A stretch of DNA of 64,000 nt. Source: Nelumbo lutea. Its lineage: Eukaryota; Streptophyta; Magnoliopsida; Proteales; Nelumbonaceae. The DNA is taken from NCBI GenBank assembly GCA_022828595.1, contig JAKGHH010000002.1, positions 84,598,076 through 84,662,075 on the forward strand, given 5' to 3'. Below are positions 23,847-63,840 of the stretch, piece by piece (within the stretch, counting starts at the first letter, position 1; the number at the start of each line of letters is the position of its first letter). Below the pieces are notes generated by a model. The model saw only the letters and a list, made by a program, of their open reading frames with translations, was not told the DNA's origin and did not search any database. The position numbers and the translations under genes are program-made.

Positions 23847-25380
23847 CGGGTTGGTCGAAGCCCTCAAAATTAGTACTAGTCCCACAATAAAATATTTGTA
23901 GTAAAAGTGGTTCTAGGTCGAATCCCACAGGGAGCAAATCAATAATCTCTTAGCCGAATGGGTAATGTAATTGAGTGAGAGAATTTAAATACTGAAATTA
24001 AAAGAAAATAAAATAAATAGCAACTTAAACAAGAGAAAATCAGTCTTACCGAATTCAAGTTCAAGGGTTTGGGTTGAATCGATTGGCCATCGATCCTAGG
24101 TACATTTCAGCATTCTTGCCATTCAAGCATTTAACCTTAGATTTATTAGGATAGCCATAATAAACCTTGTGTTTTCCAAGTTCAGTTGACCAAACCCAGC
24201 ATTCGATCAACACTTATCACCACTCAACTGGGTATGATAGCGTCCTCATTAAACAGTGATAGCATTAAGATTTGTGAAAACAGTTAAACCCAAATAACAA
24301 TAATTGAGATAGCTGCAATTATTGAATTTTGTTCCATTGATTCCTTTAGGTTGAACCATGATAAAACATTGGTCAAAGGCTATCACAAACAATTGACCCA
24401 AAAATATATCAACCTAATTGCTACTTGTACCATTATTCATGACAATTACGGATCACCGAAATCATGGATAGCAATAGGAAAATCAACATTAATTCAGTTT
24501 GTCAAACTAATTAACATCAACATCCAATAAAAATATGCACAATAATCAATGAATACTTGAATTGGAAATCAAAAAAATAAAGTAACTATAGAACCTCACA
24601 ATGACACAATCGAACGTCCCCCCTTGAACCAGAAAAAGAAGCTTAGCTGCTCATGATCTGTGCAATCTCCGTGCTTTTCTTCTCCATAGCTGAACTGCCT
24701 TCTTGAGCTTCTTGGTCTTCTTGATGATCTCTTGGATCTTGGAATGAGTGATCCTAGAACTAGTTTTCCCCCTCTGTATATAGCCAAAGGAGAGGGCTGT
24801 TTTCCAACTCCTTCTAGGAGATCATCTTATCTTTAGGGAGCCTTGATCCTATCCTATTTCTTATCTAATCCCCAACCTTCTTATCCTTATAGGATTACAT
24901 TCAAAGTTTAGATCTAATAAGGCTCTTTCCCTCTTGGTATATTACATTCGAATTAGGACTCTAGACTCTTGCATCCGAATTGGGCTTCTCTGCTACTTGG
25001 GTTGCTTCTAGGTTCTTTTGCGAGTTGGGCATCAGCTGTTAAATGGGCCTGGCTACGAACTTACTCCGACTTCGGGCCCAGATTCGTATTTGATGCGTAC
25101 CGAATCAGTCAAAACCCAAAACACAAAAGTTGTGGGCCTTTCTTTCTTCTTTCTAATGCTTCTTGAATTTCCTAATTTGGAGTCCGGAATTGTGAGTTAG
25201 GCCCGGATCATTGACTGTCACTGAAACTGTGCAAAATCACCCGAATTGGCCTGTTTCCTTCCAATTGCCTTCTTTATTGCCCTGAATCGAAATACAAGAG
25301 TAATGAGTGCTTTAAAGTGCTAAAGTAGTGTAAAAGGGTGAAATTAAGGGGACAAAATAAGGTTCTTCTAAGTCTCATCA
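23847..25380 (-). repeat. 5' LTR of the nested Athila-like element
   Basis: It starts TGACGGGTTGG and ends AGTCTCATCA on the + strand, about 1.53 kb. Its inner border touches the PBS. The outer border interrupts the gag leader of the host element. There is no second copy in the window. Confidence 0.65.
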
Positions 25381-26019
25381 CTATCCCCGGACCTATTCCT
25401 GAGATTTCCTTGCGAGGCCGGTGGAGTGTGTTGACCGTCTCTCCTCCCTCGGAGTGAGACCTGACTCCTAAGAGGAATCAGTGCTTGTAAGGTCTCTTCG
25501 CCCCGATGGGGGGATCGATTGATGTTTTGGCTAACTCCGAGGCGATTCAGATTCTAACCATGATGGGGCCCTAGGTGCCGAGGTGGAATCGGTTGCTGGT
25601 TTGGCTGTCGTGGAGGGAACTGGTGTTGATATTGCTGGTAGAGGTAATAATGTTGGTACTGTTGAAACTGTTGGACTTGCTACATTTGAATCTAAATGGC
25701 CCGGACGCACTGAACGAGGTTGTGAAACTGGGAACTCCCCACTCCGGGAGGAACCACGGAGGGCTCAAAGAAAGTTACGCCTACCACCGGGGGAAGCGGG
25801 GCGCTCACTTGTGCGGTGCTCGGTAGTGCAGTTAATGATGGGACTCTAGACGTTGTGAGCGGAATGGTGAACTGTACAATGAACACCGTAGGAGCTTGGG
25901 GAAAGGTTGGCTACTGGGCTTGCCCCCGGTGGTGTTCATCTTGGCGCTTTTCCCGATGTGGCTGGAGGATGCCATTGAAGTTGAAGTTGCAAAGAGGTAG
26001 GAATGACATTTCGATCATT
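25381..26019 (-). pseudogene. Gag leader/N-terminal region of the outer gypsy element
   Basis: This region follows the PBS and 5' LTR in minus orientation and contains proline-rich frames (for example PLPPVVGVTFFEPS). No gag core remains because the nested element and a deletion remove it. Confidence 0.4.
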
Positions 26020-26021
26020 TT

Positions 26022-26038
26022 CCCATAGGCGGCGCCAA
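26022..26038 (-). other. Primer binding site of the outer gypsy element
   Basis: The minus strand reads TTGGCGCCGCCTATGGG one base after the LTR end CATCA. This is a TGGCGCC-type PBS. Confidence 0.7.
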
Positions 26039-26039
26039 T

Positions 26040-26733
26040 TGATGGTCTGCGATCTGACTACTCCTAGCTGGAGGATGATCTAGACTCCAAGTGGATGGTG
26101 AGCTAGATCGGTGGTCTGCAAAACAATCTATCAGAGAACCTGGGGTGGCTAACTCGGCGAGGTCGCTCCGATGCTTAAGTTAGTATGCTGTAAATGCGAG
26201 CTGAGTGCTTGAGAGCTTGAGTGCTAGAGAGTAGACTAATCATGTGTACTTTTGCCTTGAGGTTCCCGTCTTTATATACTGGAGTAGTCGTGGGTCTCAC
26301 AAAAGAGCTTCGAGATCTCCAGGGTGTGAAAATAGGGTTCGTTCCACTTCCGAAGGAGCAATACGTAGATAAGGCTTATCGTTTCACTTCCGACTCCGAC
26401 GGAGCTGGGATGAGTCCTCATCGTGATCTCAGAAAAGTCGGGATCTGTTAGCTCATCGTGATCTCGAGTAACTTGGGATCTGTTGGAGAGACATCTGAAG
26501 TCAGTTACGTGGCGATTCGGGTTGTTAGCTCTGAGCTGATACTTCAATTCTTTAGTTTCAAACTGGATTGGATGCTGAGGTGCCTCGACGTCGAGGTGAG
26601 TTTTGGGCCGAGGTGGCTGAATATTCGAGCTCCAATTGTTGCGAACTATGCTTGTCAGGCTGAGCTGTCATCCCTTAATCAGGTCGCGTTCACGTGTCCC
26701 CTTCTCGATAGGTCAGGCCAAATCACCTTTCAT
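26040..26733 (-). repeat. 5' LTR of the outer gypsy element
   Basis: It is the partner of 15421-16078. From 26363 onward it is identical to the partner except for a 33-bp insertion at about 26583-26615. Before 26363 it differs at about 50 of 320 positions. Confidence 0.8.
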
Positions 26734-27029
26734 CTTGTACATGAAGATGATTTGGGTTTGCCTACTCTTAGAGTATTTTTTGTCGGATCTTCTTGCTTTG
26801 TTTTTTTCTTTTTCTTTTTCTTTTTTTTTATGGGTTAGGTGGGCCTAAGATGATTAGGATGAGCTATGTGTATGCTTGAGTTATGGGGTAAGGAAGGCCT
26901 AAGTCCTTCCCTATTCTTTCTAATTTTTGTTTTGAAAATGGTTAAAAAAATTAAGGTGGCCACCCCTCCACCCACTTGGAGTGAAGTTTGGGGTTAAAAA
27001 AATAACTTTTCCTATCTTATTTATTAAGG
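26734..27029. other. Short intergenic stretch
   Basis: T- and C-rich DNA. No gene or clear element is visible. Confidence 0.4.
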
Positions 27030-27300
27030 GTTTGTTTGGTTTGCAGTTTGAATTGGAATCAAAATGGTCTACTCCCATAGTTTGTTTGGTTAAGATAGAA
27101 AAGGAAATGAAAATTGGACATAAGCAAGAATGGGATTTCATTCCCAGGGGATGGGGAGGGAATGGTCATTCCCTCAAATGGGGGAATGCCATTCCACTAG
27201 GAATAGGAATGAGATTCTGATTCCTTCCAACCAAATTGTTAGAACTGGAATAGCCCATTCCGGTTCCAATTCCCCTGATCCAAATAGGACCTAATTTTCT
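27030..27300. mobile_element. PIF/Harbinger-like MITE (271 bp)
   Basis: The ends GGGTTTGTTTGG and CCAAATAGGACC form imperfect terminal inverted repeats. Each is flanked by TAA (27027-27029 and 27301-27303), the 3-bp target duplication expected for this superfamily. Confidence 0.6.
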
Positions 27301-27510
27301 TTTCATGTGTTTAAGAGAGAAATAAATGAGAGTTGAAAAAGGTAGAGTGTCCACCATAGTTGGTTCTAACCAACTAATGGATCCATTGTGGATGCAAAAT
27401 GGTGTATGAGTTCTTTGATTTGGCTAAGTCCAGTAATGAGGATGCTCTACCTCTTTCAACTTCTTTCCTCTCTCAAACAAATGAAAGGAAAAAAGAAGAG
27501 TTAATTACAT

Positions 27511-27639
27511 AGGCTGTGTTTGGTTTGAAGGAAATAGTAGGGAAAGGGACGGAAAAGCAAGGAAACCTTTACAAACCTTATATGTTTTCATACCTTTCCA
27601 TTCCTTTCCCTACTTTTTCCTTCAAACCAAACATAGCCT
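27511..27639. mobile_element. Small MITE with about 37-bp terminal inverted repeats
   Basis: Both ends read AGGCTGTGTTTGGTTTGAAG (one with CTATG) inward, continuing through GTAGGGAAAGG with only two visible differences. Total length is 129 bp. No target duplication was clear. Confidence 0.75.
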
Positions 27640-28499
27640 TAAAGTACCCCTGAACTATCTCACAATTACTTAAAGCATCCCTAAGGTTTAAGAACCTAGT
27701 TTAAAGATCCATGATGTTTGGAAAATTCAAATTCTGTTAAGTCATGTTGTTAAGTTAGATATAGACTCTTTTACCCTAACTATTCTTCAAATTTTTAAAA
27801 CATTCACTTCCTCCCCTTTTATTCTCTTTCCATTCTCTCTCATCTTCTTCTTTCTTCTTCCTTGTTCCTCCCCCTGTTCTTTGGTGTTGTGTTAATAGCC
27901 ACTAGAATTAAGATTTCAGTACATGTTTTGTGTAAGGCTCTAATATGTGAAAGTGTTAAAAAAAAAGCTCTATTCCACACCTGCATACAATAGTAGAGTC
28001 AAGGAGAATAGTGCTACTATTGCTACTCACTGTTGATATTATTAAATTAATTCTAATATGTGAAAAGTGTTAAGAAAAACTATTTATTGCTTTTCATGTT
28101 GATCAATTTAATATAAGGGATCTGCACGTTTTAATCCACAAGCTCTATTCCACACCTTACTTAGAAATCAAGTTTTGTGGGTTCTGGCCTGTGTTGTGAC
28201 TTAAAAAATGAGTTTTACTATCCAAATGAATCTTGAACATTTGAAACAGAATTCAAAATAATAAGCTTTCAAAGGATCAACTTAAAAAATGGTCGTCTTC
28301 ACAAATCACAACCAGATATGCACATATTACTACATTTGAATGCTTTCAAGGATCAAGCTTTTTAAGGGTTTGATCTGTCCTTCCAATAAACAAAGCAAAA
28401 CAGTGGACAAATTTCTTTTGTCATTGGTACATCGGGCATTTGGTAATCAAGTGGCAGAGAACAAATCCATCAATCCAACCAAAAAACAGGAAAAGAATT

Positions 28500-28830
28500 C
28501 GAGTTCAAAAGAATTCTAATCGCTCAGTTTGAAAGGAGTACAAATACAAATATGCAGGATGCAAAACCTTGTATTTTGTATGCATTTATACTGTATATAT
28601 TTGTATTTACACTCTTTCCAAAATGAGCCAAAGATGTAAACATCAAAAGCGGATTTTAATGGAAGAGAACATGTGATTCTCTTTCTTCAGGTCCATTTTC
28701 CTTGAGGGAGAAATACAACCACAAGTGTCAATATGGAAAGAATACAAATATAAATATGTATAATGCAAATACATGTTTAGAAATATAAAATACAAGGCTT
28801 TATTTTATGCATTCTTTCCAAACTCAGCCC
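28500..28830. repeat. Repeated palindromic AT-rich segments
   Basis: Two segments (28537-28620 and 28735-28815) each begin with 'gaaag(g)a-tacaaata' and end with its near reverse complement 'ctctttcc'. They are probably related non-autonomous elements. Confidence 0.4.
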
Positions 28831-29055
28831 TGAGGCTAAAACACGAAGGCTGAAGCAAATAAATGCGACTTGGGGTATTTTTGGGTTTTTATCAAAGATA
28901 TATTATTTACAGAAACTGTATAAAAATGTTATACTATCATCCTATTTATCAAAAAAAGAAAAGAGGGAAAATCATTTCTGTTTAATGATTGCTAGAAAAG
29001 TTGTTACTTGTTACTATCGCTGTTGAGAAGACCAAAGCTCCATTGAAATTCATAA

Positions 29056-29398
29056 GGGTCTTGTTTTGTATAAACAAAGATTTAGCTCCTCTGGAATTAA
29101 AATTGCAATTTGGCTTGTAGTTAGAATTAGAATCAAAATCCTCTAGAATTAGAATCAGAATGATCCAATCTCATAGTCTTTTGATTCAGACAAAATTGAG
29201 AAATGGAATTAAAATAAATAGGAATAGAATTTTACTCTCATGGGAAAGACAAGGAAAGCCATTTCTTAAAATGGGAAATGTCGTTCCAATAAGAATGAGA
29301 ATTAAATTCCGACTCTATCCAACCAAAAGAGTTAGAATCGAAATAAGCTCATTCTTATTCTAATTTCAGACCCCTATTCCCACGAACCAAACAAGGCC
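29056..29398. mobile_element. Degraded Harbinger-like MITE
   Basis: The left end GGGTCTTGTTTTGT and the right end AACCAAACAAGGCC are imperfect inverted repeats. The interior contains 'gaattagaatca' words also seen in the MITE at 27030. Confidence 0.5.
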
Positions 29399-29876
29399 TT
29401 CAAATATCCTATTCCTTGATGATATTGATTGCAAAATCAGCAATAGATATCGAGCAAAGCATGCGTCTATCTGCCCGAAAATGCAGTGTATATTTTGGGA
29501 AACAAATTTGGGTTTGTTTTAGATATAATAAGGGCAATGGTGATTAGTTTAGCAAGGGCAAAACTCAGTTTTAAAAAAGTTAGAGAAGTGTCACGTGGTT
29601 GTTACAACTTACAACAGGATAGGATGTGCCGGCCAACTAAAATCAATTTCTAATATTTTTAATTTAATTATTTGACTCAAACCTGACATAAATCCAATGG
29701 ATAATATTTGATTCAAATCCTAATATTTTTTTAGACCTTTATTTTATATAAATCAGAATATAGACAAAACAAGTTCGATTCTGTTCGTTTCGTTTGCAGC
29801 CCTATTAGTTAGGTGAGTCAATTGTTCATGTGGCCGCGTGTTCGTGCAACTGTAGGGAGTTCGAATATGAGGGGTT

Positions 29877-30254
29877 GTTTTGGCATCGTTGCCGTTTACT
29901 GGAGCAATGGCGTCACATCTTAAAAAACGGTGCTTTAGGAAATGGGTATTTGTTTAGAATTGCTTTTTCATAAAAAACAGTGTTTCAAGCCACATCTCGA
30001 AAATCAGGAAGTTATAGCTTGGAGCAACGCCAAATTTGGCGTTTCCTGAAGTTGCAACTCCTTGCTACTAACATGATAGTGATGTAGCACTGGATAATGA
30101 GTATTTGTTTGAAAACGTTTCCTGGAACAATGGTATCAAATAGAAAAAGTTGTTGTTGCTCTGGGAAACGTCCAACCTGGTAGCAACGATTCCAAACAAA
30201 AAAAAGGCACTGCCATTAGAAAATGGTGCTGCAACTTCATCATCGATGCCAAAC
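29877..30254. mobile_element. MITE-like inverted-repeat element
   Basis: The left end GTTTTGGCATCG and the right end CGATGCCAAAC are inverted repeats. Inner sequences (aacgg / ggcaacgtt-type words) are also arranged as inverted copies. Confidence 0.5.
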
Positions 30255-30430
30255 ATATACTGAGTGATTCATTGGATCTTAACATCGGCTTCGAGGACAA
30301 TACACCTCAATGTTTTGAAAACTGATTTGAATCAATCCCACTTTAGCTATTAATTTCTGGGTCAGCAGTTTGACCGTTTGATTGGAATGACGGCCAGTTG
30401 CAAATTTAAAATGTGAAAAATTAATTAAAA

Positions 30431-30987
30431 TAAGGTAAAGTTTCACTTTAGTATCATAAACTTTGGTGGTAGTATCAAATTAGTACCCACATTTTTAAAT
30501 ATGTCACTACAACATCTAAACTTTCAAAAAGTGTCAAGTTGACTCCCGCTATTAACCGATTGCCAGGCATTTGTTGAAAATGTCATAACTACCCTTCAAA
30601 AGACGACATTGTTTGAGACCGAACCGGTTGAGGTGTTTGAGATTCTAGAGTAATGAAATCATTGTCTTCTACCTTTAGATCTGAAATGCATTCTTGTTTA
30701 GTTATTTCTTTGTTTTTAGTTATTGCCTCCCTCTATCATATTTCATGTTTTTTCTCTCATTTTCTTTGAAGATAACCGATTCAATCTCAAGATAGAAGAC
30801 AATGAATAATGTCTTCTTTTGAATGGTAGTTCTGACATTTTTAATAAATAACTAATGATTGGTTAACGATAGGAACCAATTCGATGTTTTTTGAAAGTTT
30901 AGGTACTATAGTGACACATTTGAAAGTTCAGGTACTAACTTGACAATATCCCCAAAGTTTAGGGAACTATAGTGGAACTTTCCCTTA
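30431..30987. mobile_element. Palindromic MITE with about 65-bp inverted ends
   Basis: The left end taaggtaaagtttcacttta is mirrored by the right end agtggaactttccctta. The inverted match continues through 'aactttgg' and 'ttagtacc' with scattered mismatches for roughly 65 bp. Confidence 0.65.
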
Positions 30988-30992
30988 AAATA

Positions 30993-31671
30993 GAGGAAAA
31001 TTTTATGGTCAATGCCCTATATTTTGGGGGTGTCAAGTCAGCCCCTACACTTTAAAATGTGTAATACCTTGAACTTTTGAATTGTGTCTAATAATTTTAA
31101 AAAGCAAAGTTATCATTTATGGATATTTTGACCATTTTACCCATTTCGTCTGATCTGTTATGGGACCGAGCATGTTGGGATTACACATAAGCTGAGATGG
31201 CTATCCACACCTTATTAATCACTAACCAACTTTTCAGATGTTATAACATGGAGATGAGGAAGAAATATGAGAAATTGGTAAACTCAATCGAAAAATCAGG
31301 AGTGAAGGTTCACGTATTTTCGTCATCCACAAAACAACTTGTTGAGTTTTGCCAAATATGGATGAAATAAGAACGTAATACTTGAACATGTAATAGAAGA
31401 TTGTAAAAACTCAAAATTAACAAACGTGACGATCCTCCGCCGAAGTTGCCACATCTGAAGCTTTACCATTTCAAGTTGCTCAACTCTTGAATTAGCTTAT
31501 GTGGAAGTAGAAAATTAGATGATAACTGATGGATATTTTTATTATTTCACTTATCCGTTAGACATTAATAGATAGGGCACAATTTGAAAGTTCAAAGTGC
31601 CGGAAAGACAAGTTTTGAGGTTTAGGCACTGACTTGACACAATCCCTAAAATAACTGATAAAGAATTTTCA
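30993..31671. mobile_element. Second palindromic MITE, adjacent to the first
   Basis: The left end (ggaaaattttatggtc, then gggggtgtcaagtcag) is the imperfect inverse of the right end (ctgacttgacacaatccc, then gaattttcac). It lies about 440 bp upstream of the aminotransferase start codon. Confidence 0.6.
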
Positions 31672-32112
31672 CTAAAATAAAACAACAAAAAACCATTGTT
31701 CGAGAAGAATAAATTGATAGTTTGACTCCAATCAACGGGTTTTTGTTCCGGTTCATGGGTGAAATTGAACCGGTTGCCTAGATGATTATCGGACCGAACG
31801 GTCCGACCGTTTGAATAAACGACGATTCGAAAACCACAAAACTCGCTGTGAAGGTCCCAATAACAGACGGTCCCAACACAGATCCAGAGTTCCAGACTCA
31901 TGTCAGCGGCACTCGTTTCCTAATTTGCGAGGTTTCCTACTCGTTTGATTGTGTCTACTGCCCCGATCGGTGTTGGATTCCAAAACGTGAACAGTGAAAA
32001 GAACGACGGAGGAAAGAGCACGTCTGAGACGCAACATTCTGAAGGCGACTCGTGTTCGGTCGTGCAGTCCTTTGATATCTCGGGAAGTCCCCTTAAAAGC
32101 CCGCTAAGTACG

Positions 32113-60325
<28,213 letters not shown>

Positions 60326-62375
60326 GTTAATATCCTTGGTAGTGGACACCACCTAGTCCTCTAATAAGTGTATCTGCCCATGTTTTTCCATCAACCTTAA
60401 ATCCTAGTTACTTTGCGTCGGTATTTCACCATTTTCAGATAATATCATATTGCTTGAAAACACCAACTCTTTCGCCTTCAAATTGATGGTAAGGATCATC
60501 CAACAATTTTGATTTGTGGTTTTCATTTCACATCTTTTGCTATTTCAGTAGGAGTTCCGGCAAATCTTCACCACAATAATACAAATTATAATTTTGATCA
60601 ATTGCATGACCTGGTTTGGTAAACATCATAGCTATCTAATCAACCATCATTTCTGGTAAAGCTCTCCCACCCCACAAAAGATACAAAGAAATCAAAGTAA
60701 AGAGAAGGCAACATTTATCCAACGGCCAATTCTATATGGTGCCTAGCTCACTTCCCGAAACACTAAATAGCAAGTAGGATGTATGGTTGTAACATTTATC
60801 CATTTTCTTTAAAATGATTTGGATCGGATCCTCTTATTTGGATTCGGATCAGATTGAATCCAGGTTGCTTGTGATGGATTCTTATTGGACCGGGTTGGGT
60901 GGACCAAAATCCAGCCCATGCGGAGTGTTTAAAAAAGTTAATGCCAACCAGGTGATGTTTTAAATAAGTCAATGAGTAGGTGTTCTAAGTAGGTCAATTT
61001 GATTTCGGCCATGGGGAAGAACATTATGGCCAATTTGATTTTAAACAGCCCAGCCCATCTCAGCTCAAATGACGAAATAGGATTCACTGTCCCTATGCCA
61101 TACCTGTAATAATCACCCAAAGCTGAGTTTCTAAAGAGAAACTTATAATTTATTCCTACTGGTATAAACCAATGTTTAAACAATGACCCGAAATTAGAAC
61201 CGGAATCATTCTGGCCATCAGTTTTTGGGTTGATGATTTGACTGCCCGTTTTGAACAGACGGCCTGTTCTGGCAAAATTTTAAAAAACAAAAATAAATAA
61301 AATAGAAAACTGCCAAAATGTTGAACAGGTCAAATGAGTCGATAGTTCAACCACCCAGGTCAATAGGTCATTGAACCCAATGGTTTTTGGCCAATGACCG
61401 GGTTTGGGGTAAAACAGAACCAATTGCCTGAACGATTCACAGGCCAAATGGTCCAAGCTTACGGGTCAACTGCAGTTCAAAAACCATGGTATAAACCATC
61501 CTTGTGGGTACATGTACCACCCCGTCAAATAGATGATGACTGTCAGACAGGCAAACGTCCAGATCATTATCACTCTGGAATAATGAATAGATATGGTCCA
61601 ACTAACAACAAATTTCATCACAGAATTTTGATTTCATTTGCGCTTAACGAAATCAAGATCATTAAATTTCAGGTTGGAAAAGGTGGACAACATTTTATAA
61701 ATTCGGCCAACTTGATCAAACTACAAGAAATTTACTGATAAAGATACAGTACATGAAATATCAATTTCTAAACTTTTTTTTTTGCGTAAATCTTACTTTT
61801 ACTGAAACAATAATAAATACATTTATGTAAACATGAACATAAATGCCTGCATATATATTCATTTATGCACGAATGTGAATATTTTGGCAGCTCCAGTTCA
61901 TACCAATGACGATAAATCTAGATAATAACTTCATACTTATGATGGCATTGGAACTTGATTGTTGAATGAATCAACCCAAGGAAGGAATTCCATATTAAGT
62001 TTTCATTCAATTTGAAACTTTGCTTTATGACTTTTGAGGGGGGTCGAATGATTAACCATATCTTACGAGGCATCTCCATTTCTTGGCAATGGTAATTAGA
62101 AAACCCAGTTTTTCAAGGATCGAGATCAACCAATATTTTAAAAGTTCTAATGAAGAATGTTTGAACATTGTTGTTGTATCTTAACCAAATGCAACTAAAT
62201 TTGCAGTCCCATAGTCTAAAAACTGAATTGGTTTTAACACGTTCAGCCATTAAAAAAAAAGAGTAGAGGTTGTTTTACTGCTTAGGATACCTGTTGCAAG
62301 AAAAGGAAAATCCCTCAAATAAAATAGTAAAAGATGTATGATGCATTGCATAAATGAAGACGTAGTTGTTCTCTT
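60326..62375. other. Convergent intergenic region between aminotransferase and proteasome genes
   Basis: The two genes face each other across 2,050 bp. Apart from the MITE-like element at 61169-61489 I see no ORF with family features and no obvious terminator signals. Confidence 0.6.
61169..61489. mobile_element. hAT-like MITE
   Basis: It is flanked by tggtataaacca at 61160-61171 and 61487-61498, which overlaps the element ends. Inner ends read CCAATGTTTAAAC and, inverted, ATGGTTTTTGAAC. The interior has 'gggttcaatgacc'-like words seen in the other hAT-like elements. Exact TSD length (8 or 9 bp) is unclear. Confidence 0.55.
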
Positions 62376-63834
62376 TCATAAGCGACTAATGACAGCTTCC
62401 ACCTCAGAAGGAGAGTATAGATGATAAGTTGGAGCCACCTTTGCTATATCGACATTGTTTGGAGTCACCTAAGAACAAAAACCACAACTCAATTTGAATG
62501 GCTATATAGGAAGCAACAGAAGATAAGCGTGTTGTTTTGTATCTAGAACACTTGCCTTTTCCTCCATTACTTGCTTCAAGATGGAAAGAGCTATTGTTTC
62601 AGCTTCCTGAAGAGTAATATCCTGCATGCAAATGGCCGTAACAAAAAAAAAACACACACACACACGCACACAGATTCAACAACTGGTCAAAGCTCATTTT
62701 GTCAGGAGATTAGCAGAAAGTTAAAAATTTTGGCCAAATACTCCTTGTATCATTTCTTCTCAGTTTGACATAGATTTTGGATTTCTTGGTTAGATTTCTG
62801 AATCTAAAAGTTTGTTCATAAACTTCTTTTGAGATCAAATTAGCATCCCTTGTGTTTCTAAGTATGTCTTCGGTATAGCTTACATTTATTAAATAAATGT
62901 TTGTACTTGATTTGTCTTTAAAACTGAGAGAAGTACTTGATAAACTGTTTATTGACAATTAGGCGCCACATCAGTGGAACAGTGAATAAATGCTGAACTG
63001 TTGGGGGAAGTGTTAAAATGAAACTTCCCCCAACGGTTGGTGTGCACATAAATCAAGACCTACTTTTGTGAATACCTATGCATACAGATCAGCACGACGG
63101 GATAAATGCTGATTTGGCAATGACATGGCACCGCTTATCAAATAAACGGAAGCCATACAAAATCATGCCTTTCTCATGCTATGGACTGTTATTTGTGGGC
63201 CTACAACACCCCAATATCAGTAGATATTTTACTACATAACTCGTTTAGAAAGGTTTACAAAGTAGTAAACCAAGGATGTTCAGTATTAAAACCTAGTTAT
63301 TGTTTTATTTATCTCATTATTTTCTAGTAATTCTGTTAAGCAGGTAAACTTGCCAAACTTAAAAACGGTTCTGATCCATTTCAAACTACTGACTATTGTC
63401 TAGAATTTCAGTTGTCCTGCACATCAGCGAAGCTAAAAGTAAGAAATTTGTAGACAACCAAAGTGGTGTTCGGTGGCACTAATTTTACCTCTGACCTCTA
63501 AAAAGTTAGAAAGTCAGAGGTGTCTAGATTTCCAGATATCAAATAGTGCAACCAAACAAGCCCCAAGAATGAAGAACAAAAGAAAATATATACATATGTT
63601 TGTGCAAAAAAAATGCCAAAGGTTAGGACCATATCCAGTCCACCCCTCCTAAGAGACCAGAAGCTGGGACCAACATTGAATGATGGCAATGTATGTGCAT
63701 AATTTGTTATGTAAGTAGAAGATATCAATACCTTATTGTACTGCTCTTGCAAAGAGCTGTCTGCTCCTTCAGAACCCGAACCTATAGCCTTTGCATTGCA
63801 CTGCCAGAATGTGCCAGATGGATCTGTGTAATAC
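62376..63834 (-). CDS. 20S proteasome subunit alpha type-5, last three exons (partial)
   Basis: Alpha-5 is a structural subunit of the outer rings of the 20S core. Exons on the minus strand: 63834-63732, 62621-62556 and 62468-62376 (stop TGA at 62378-62376). The 86 complete residues visible include [49 protein letters not shown] and [13 protein letters not shown], and end in EVEAVISRL. This is the diagnostic C-terminus of plant alpha-5 (PAE-type). The first exon shown starts in phase 2 of its first codon. The rest of the gene lies to the right. The intron between 62556 and 62468 begins with GC instead of GT (GCAAGTG) and ends TTAG. Confidence 0.93.
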
Positions 63835-63840
63835 CTACAG

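Larger units (their letters stand above)
21365..25380 (-). mobile_element. Nested Athila-like gypsy element, 3' truncated
   Basis: In minus orientation it runs: 5' LTR (25380-23847), PBS, gag, protease, and the start of pol ending near 21365. RT, RNase H, integrase and the 3' LTR are absent. It joins the older element's pol near a 15-bp word (tcagtcaacccttttg) present at 21350-21366 and 21416-21432. The gag and PBS are of Athila type by eye. Confidence 0.7.
15421..26733 (-). mobile_element. Minus-oriented Ty3/gypsy element with antisense ORF (degenerate, host to a nested insertion)
   Basis: In minus orientation the order is: 5' LTR (26733-26040), PBS (about 26038-26022), gag leader (26019-25381), a nested Athila-like element (25380 to about 21365), RT/RNase H (about 21364-20295), integrase (about 20150-19130), an antisense additional ORF (16551-18479 on +), PPT (16095-16079) and 3' LTR (16078-15421). 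The RNase H followed by IN order is that of Ty3/gypsy. An extra antisense ORF between IN and the 3' LTR is known from the Tat-related lineages. Many stops and frameshifts make it non-autonomous today. Confidence 0.75.

Noticed and set aside
29800..29870. tRNA-like A and B box words (gtgagtcaattgttcatg, gagttcgaat)
   Set aside because: No cloverleaf can be drawn. At best it is a decayed SINE head.
31551..31901. 116-codon minus-strand ORF upstream of the aminotransferase
   Set aside because: It spans the end of a palindromic MITE and the leader region and has no family similarity that I can see.
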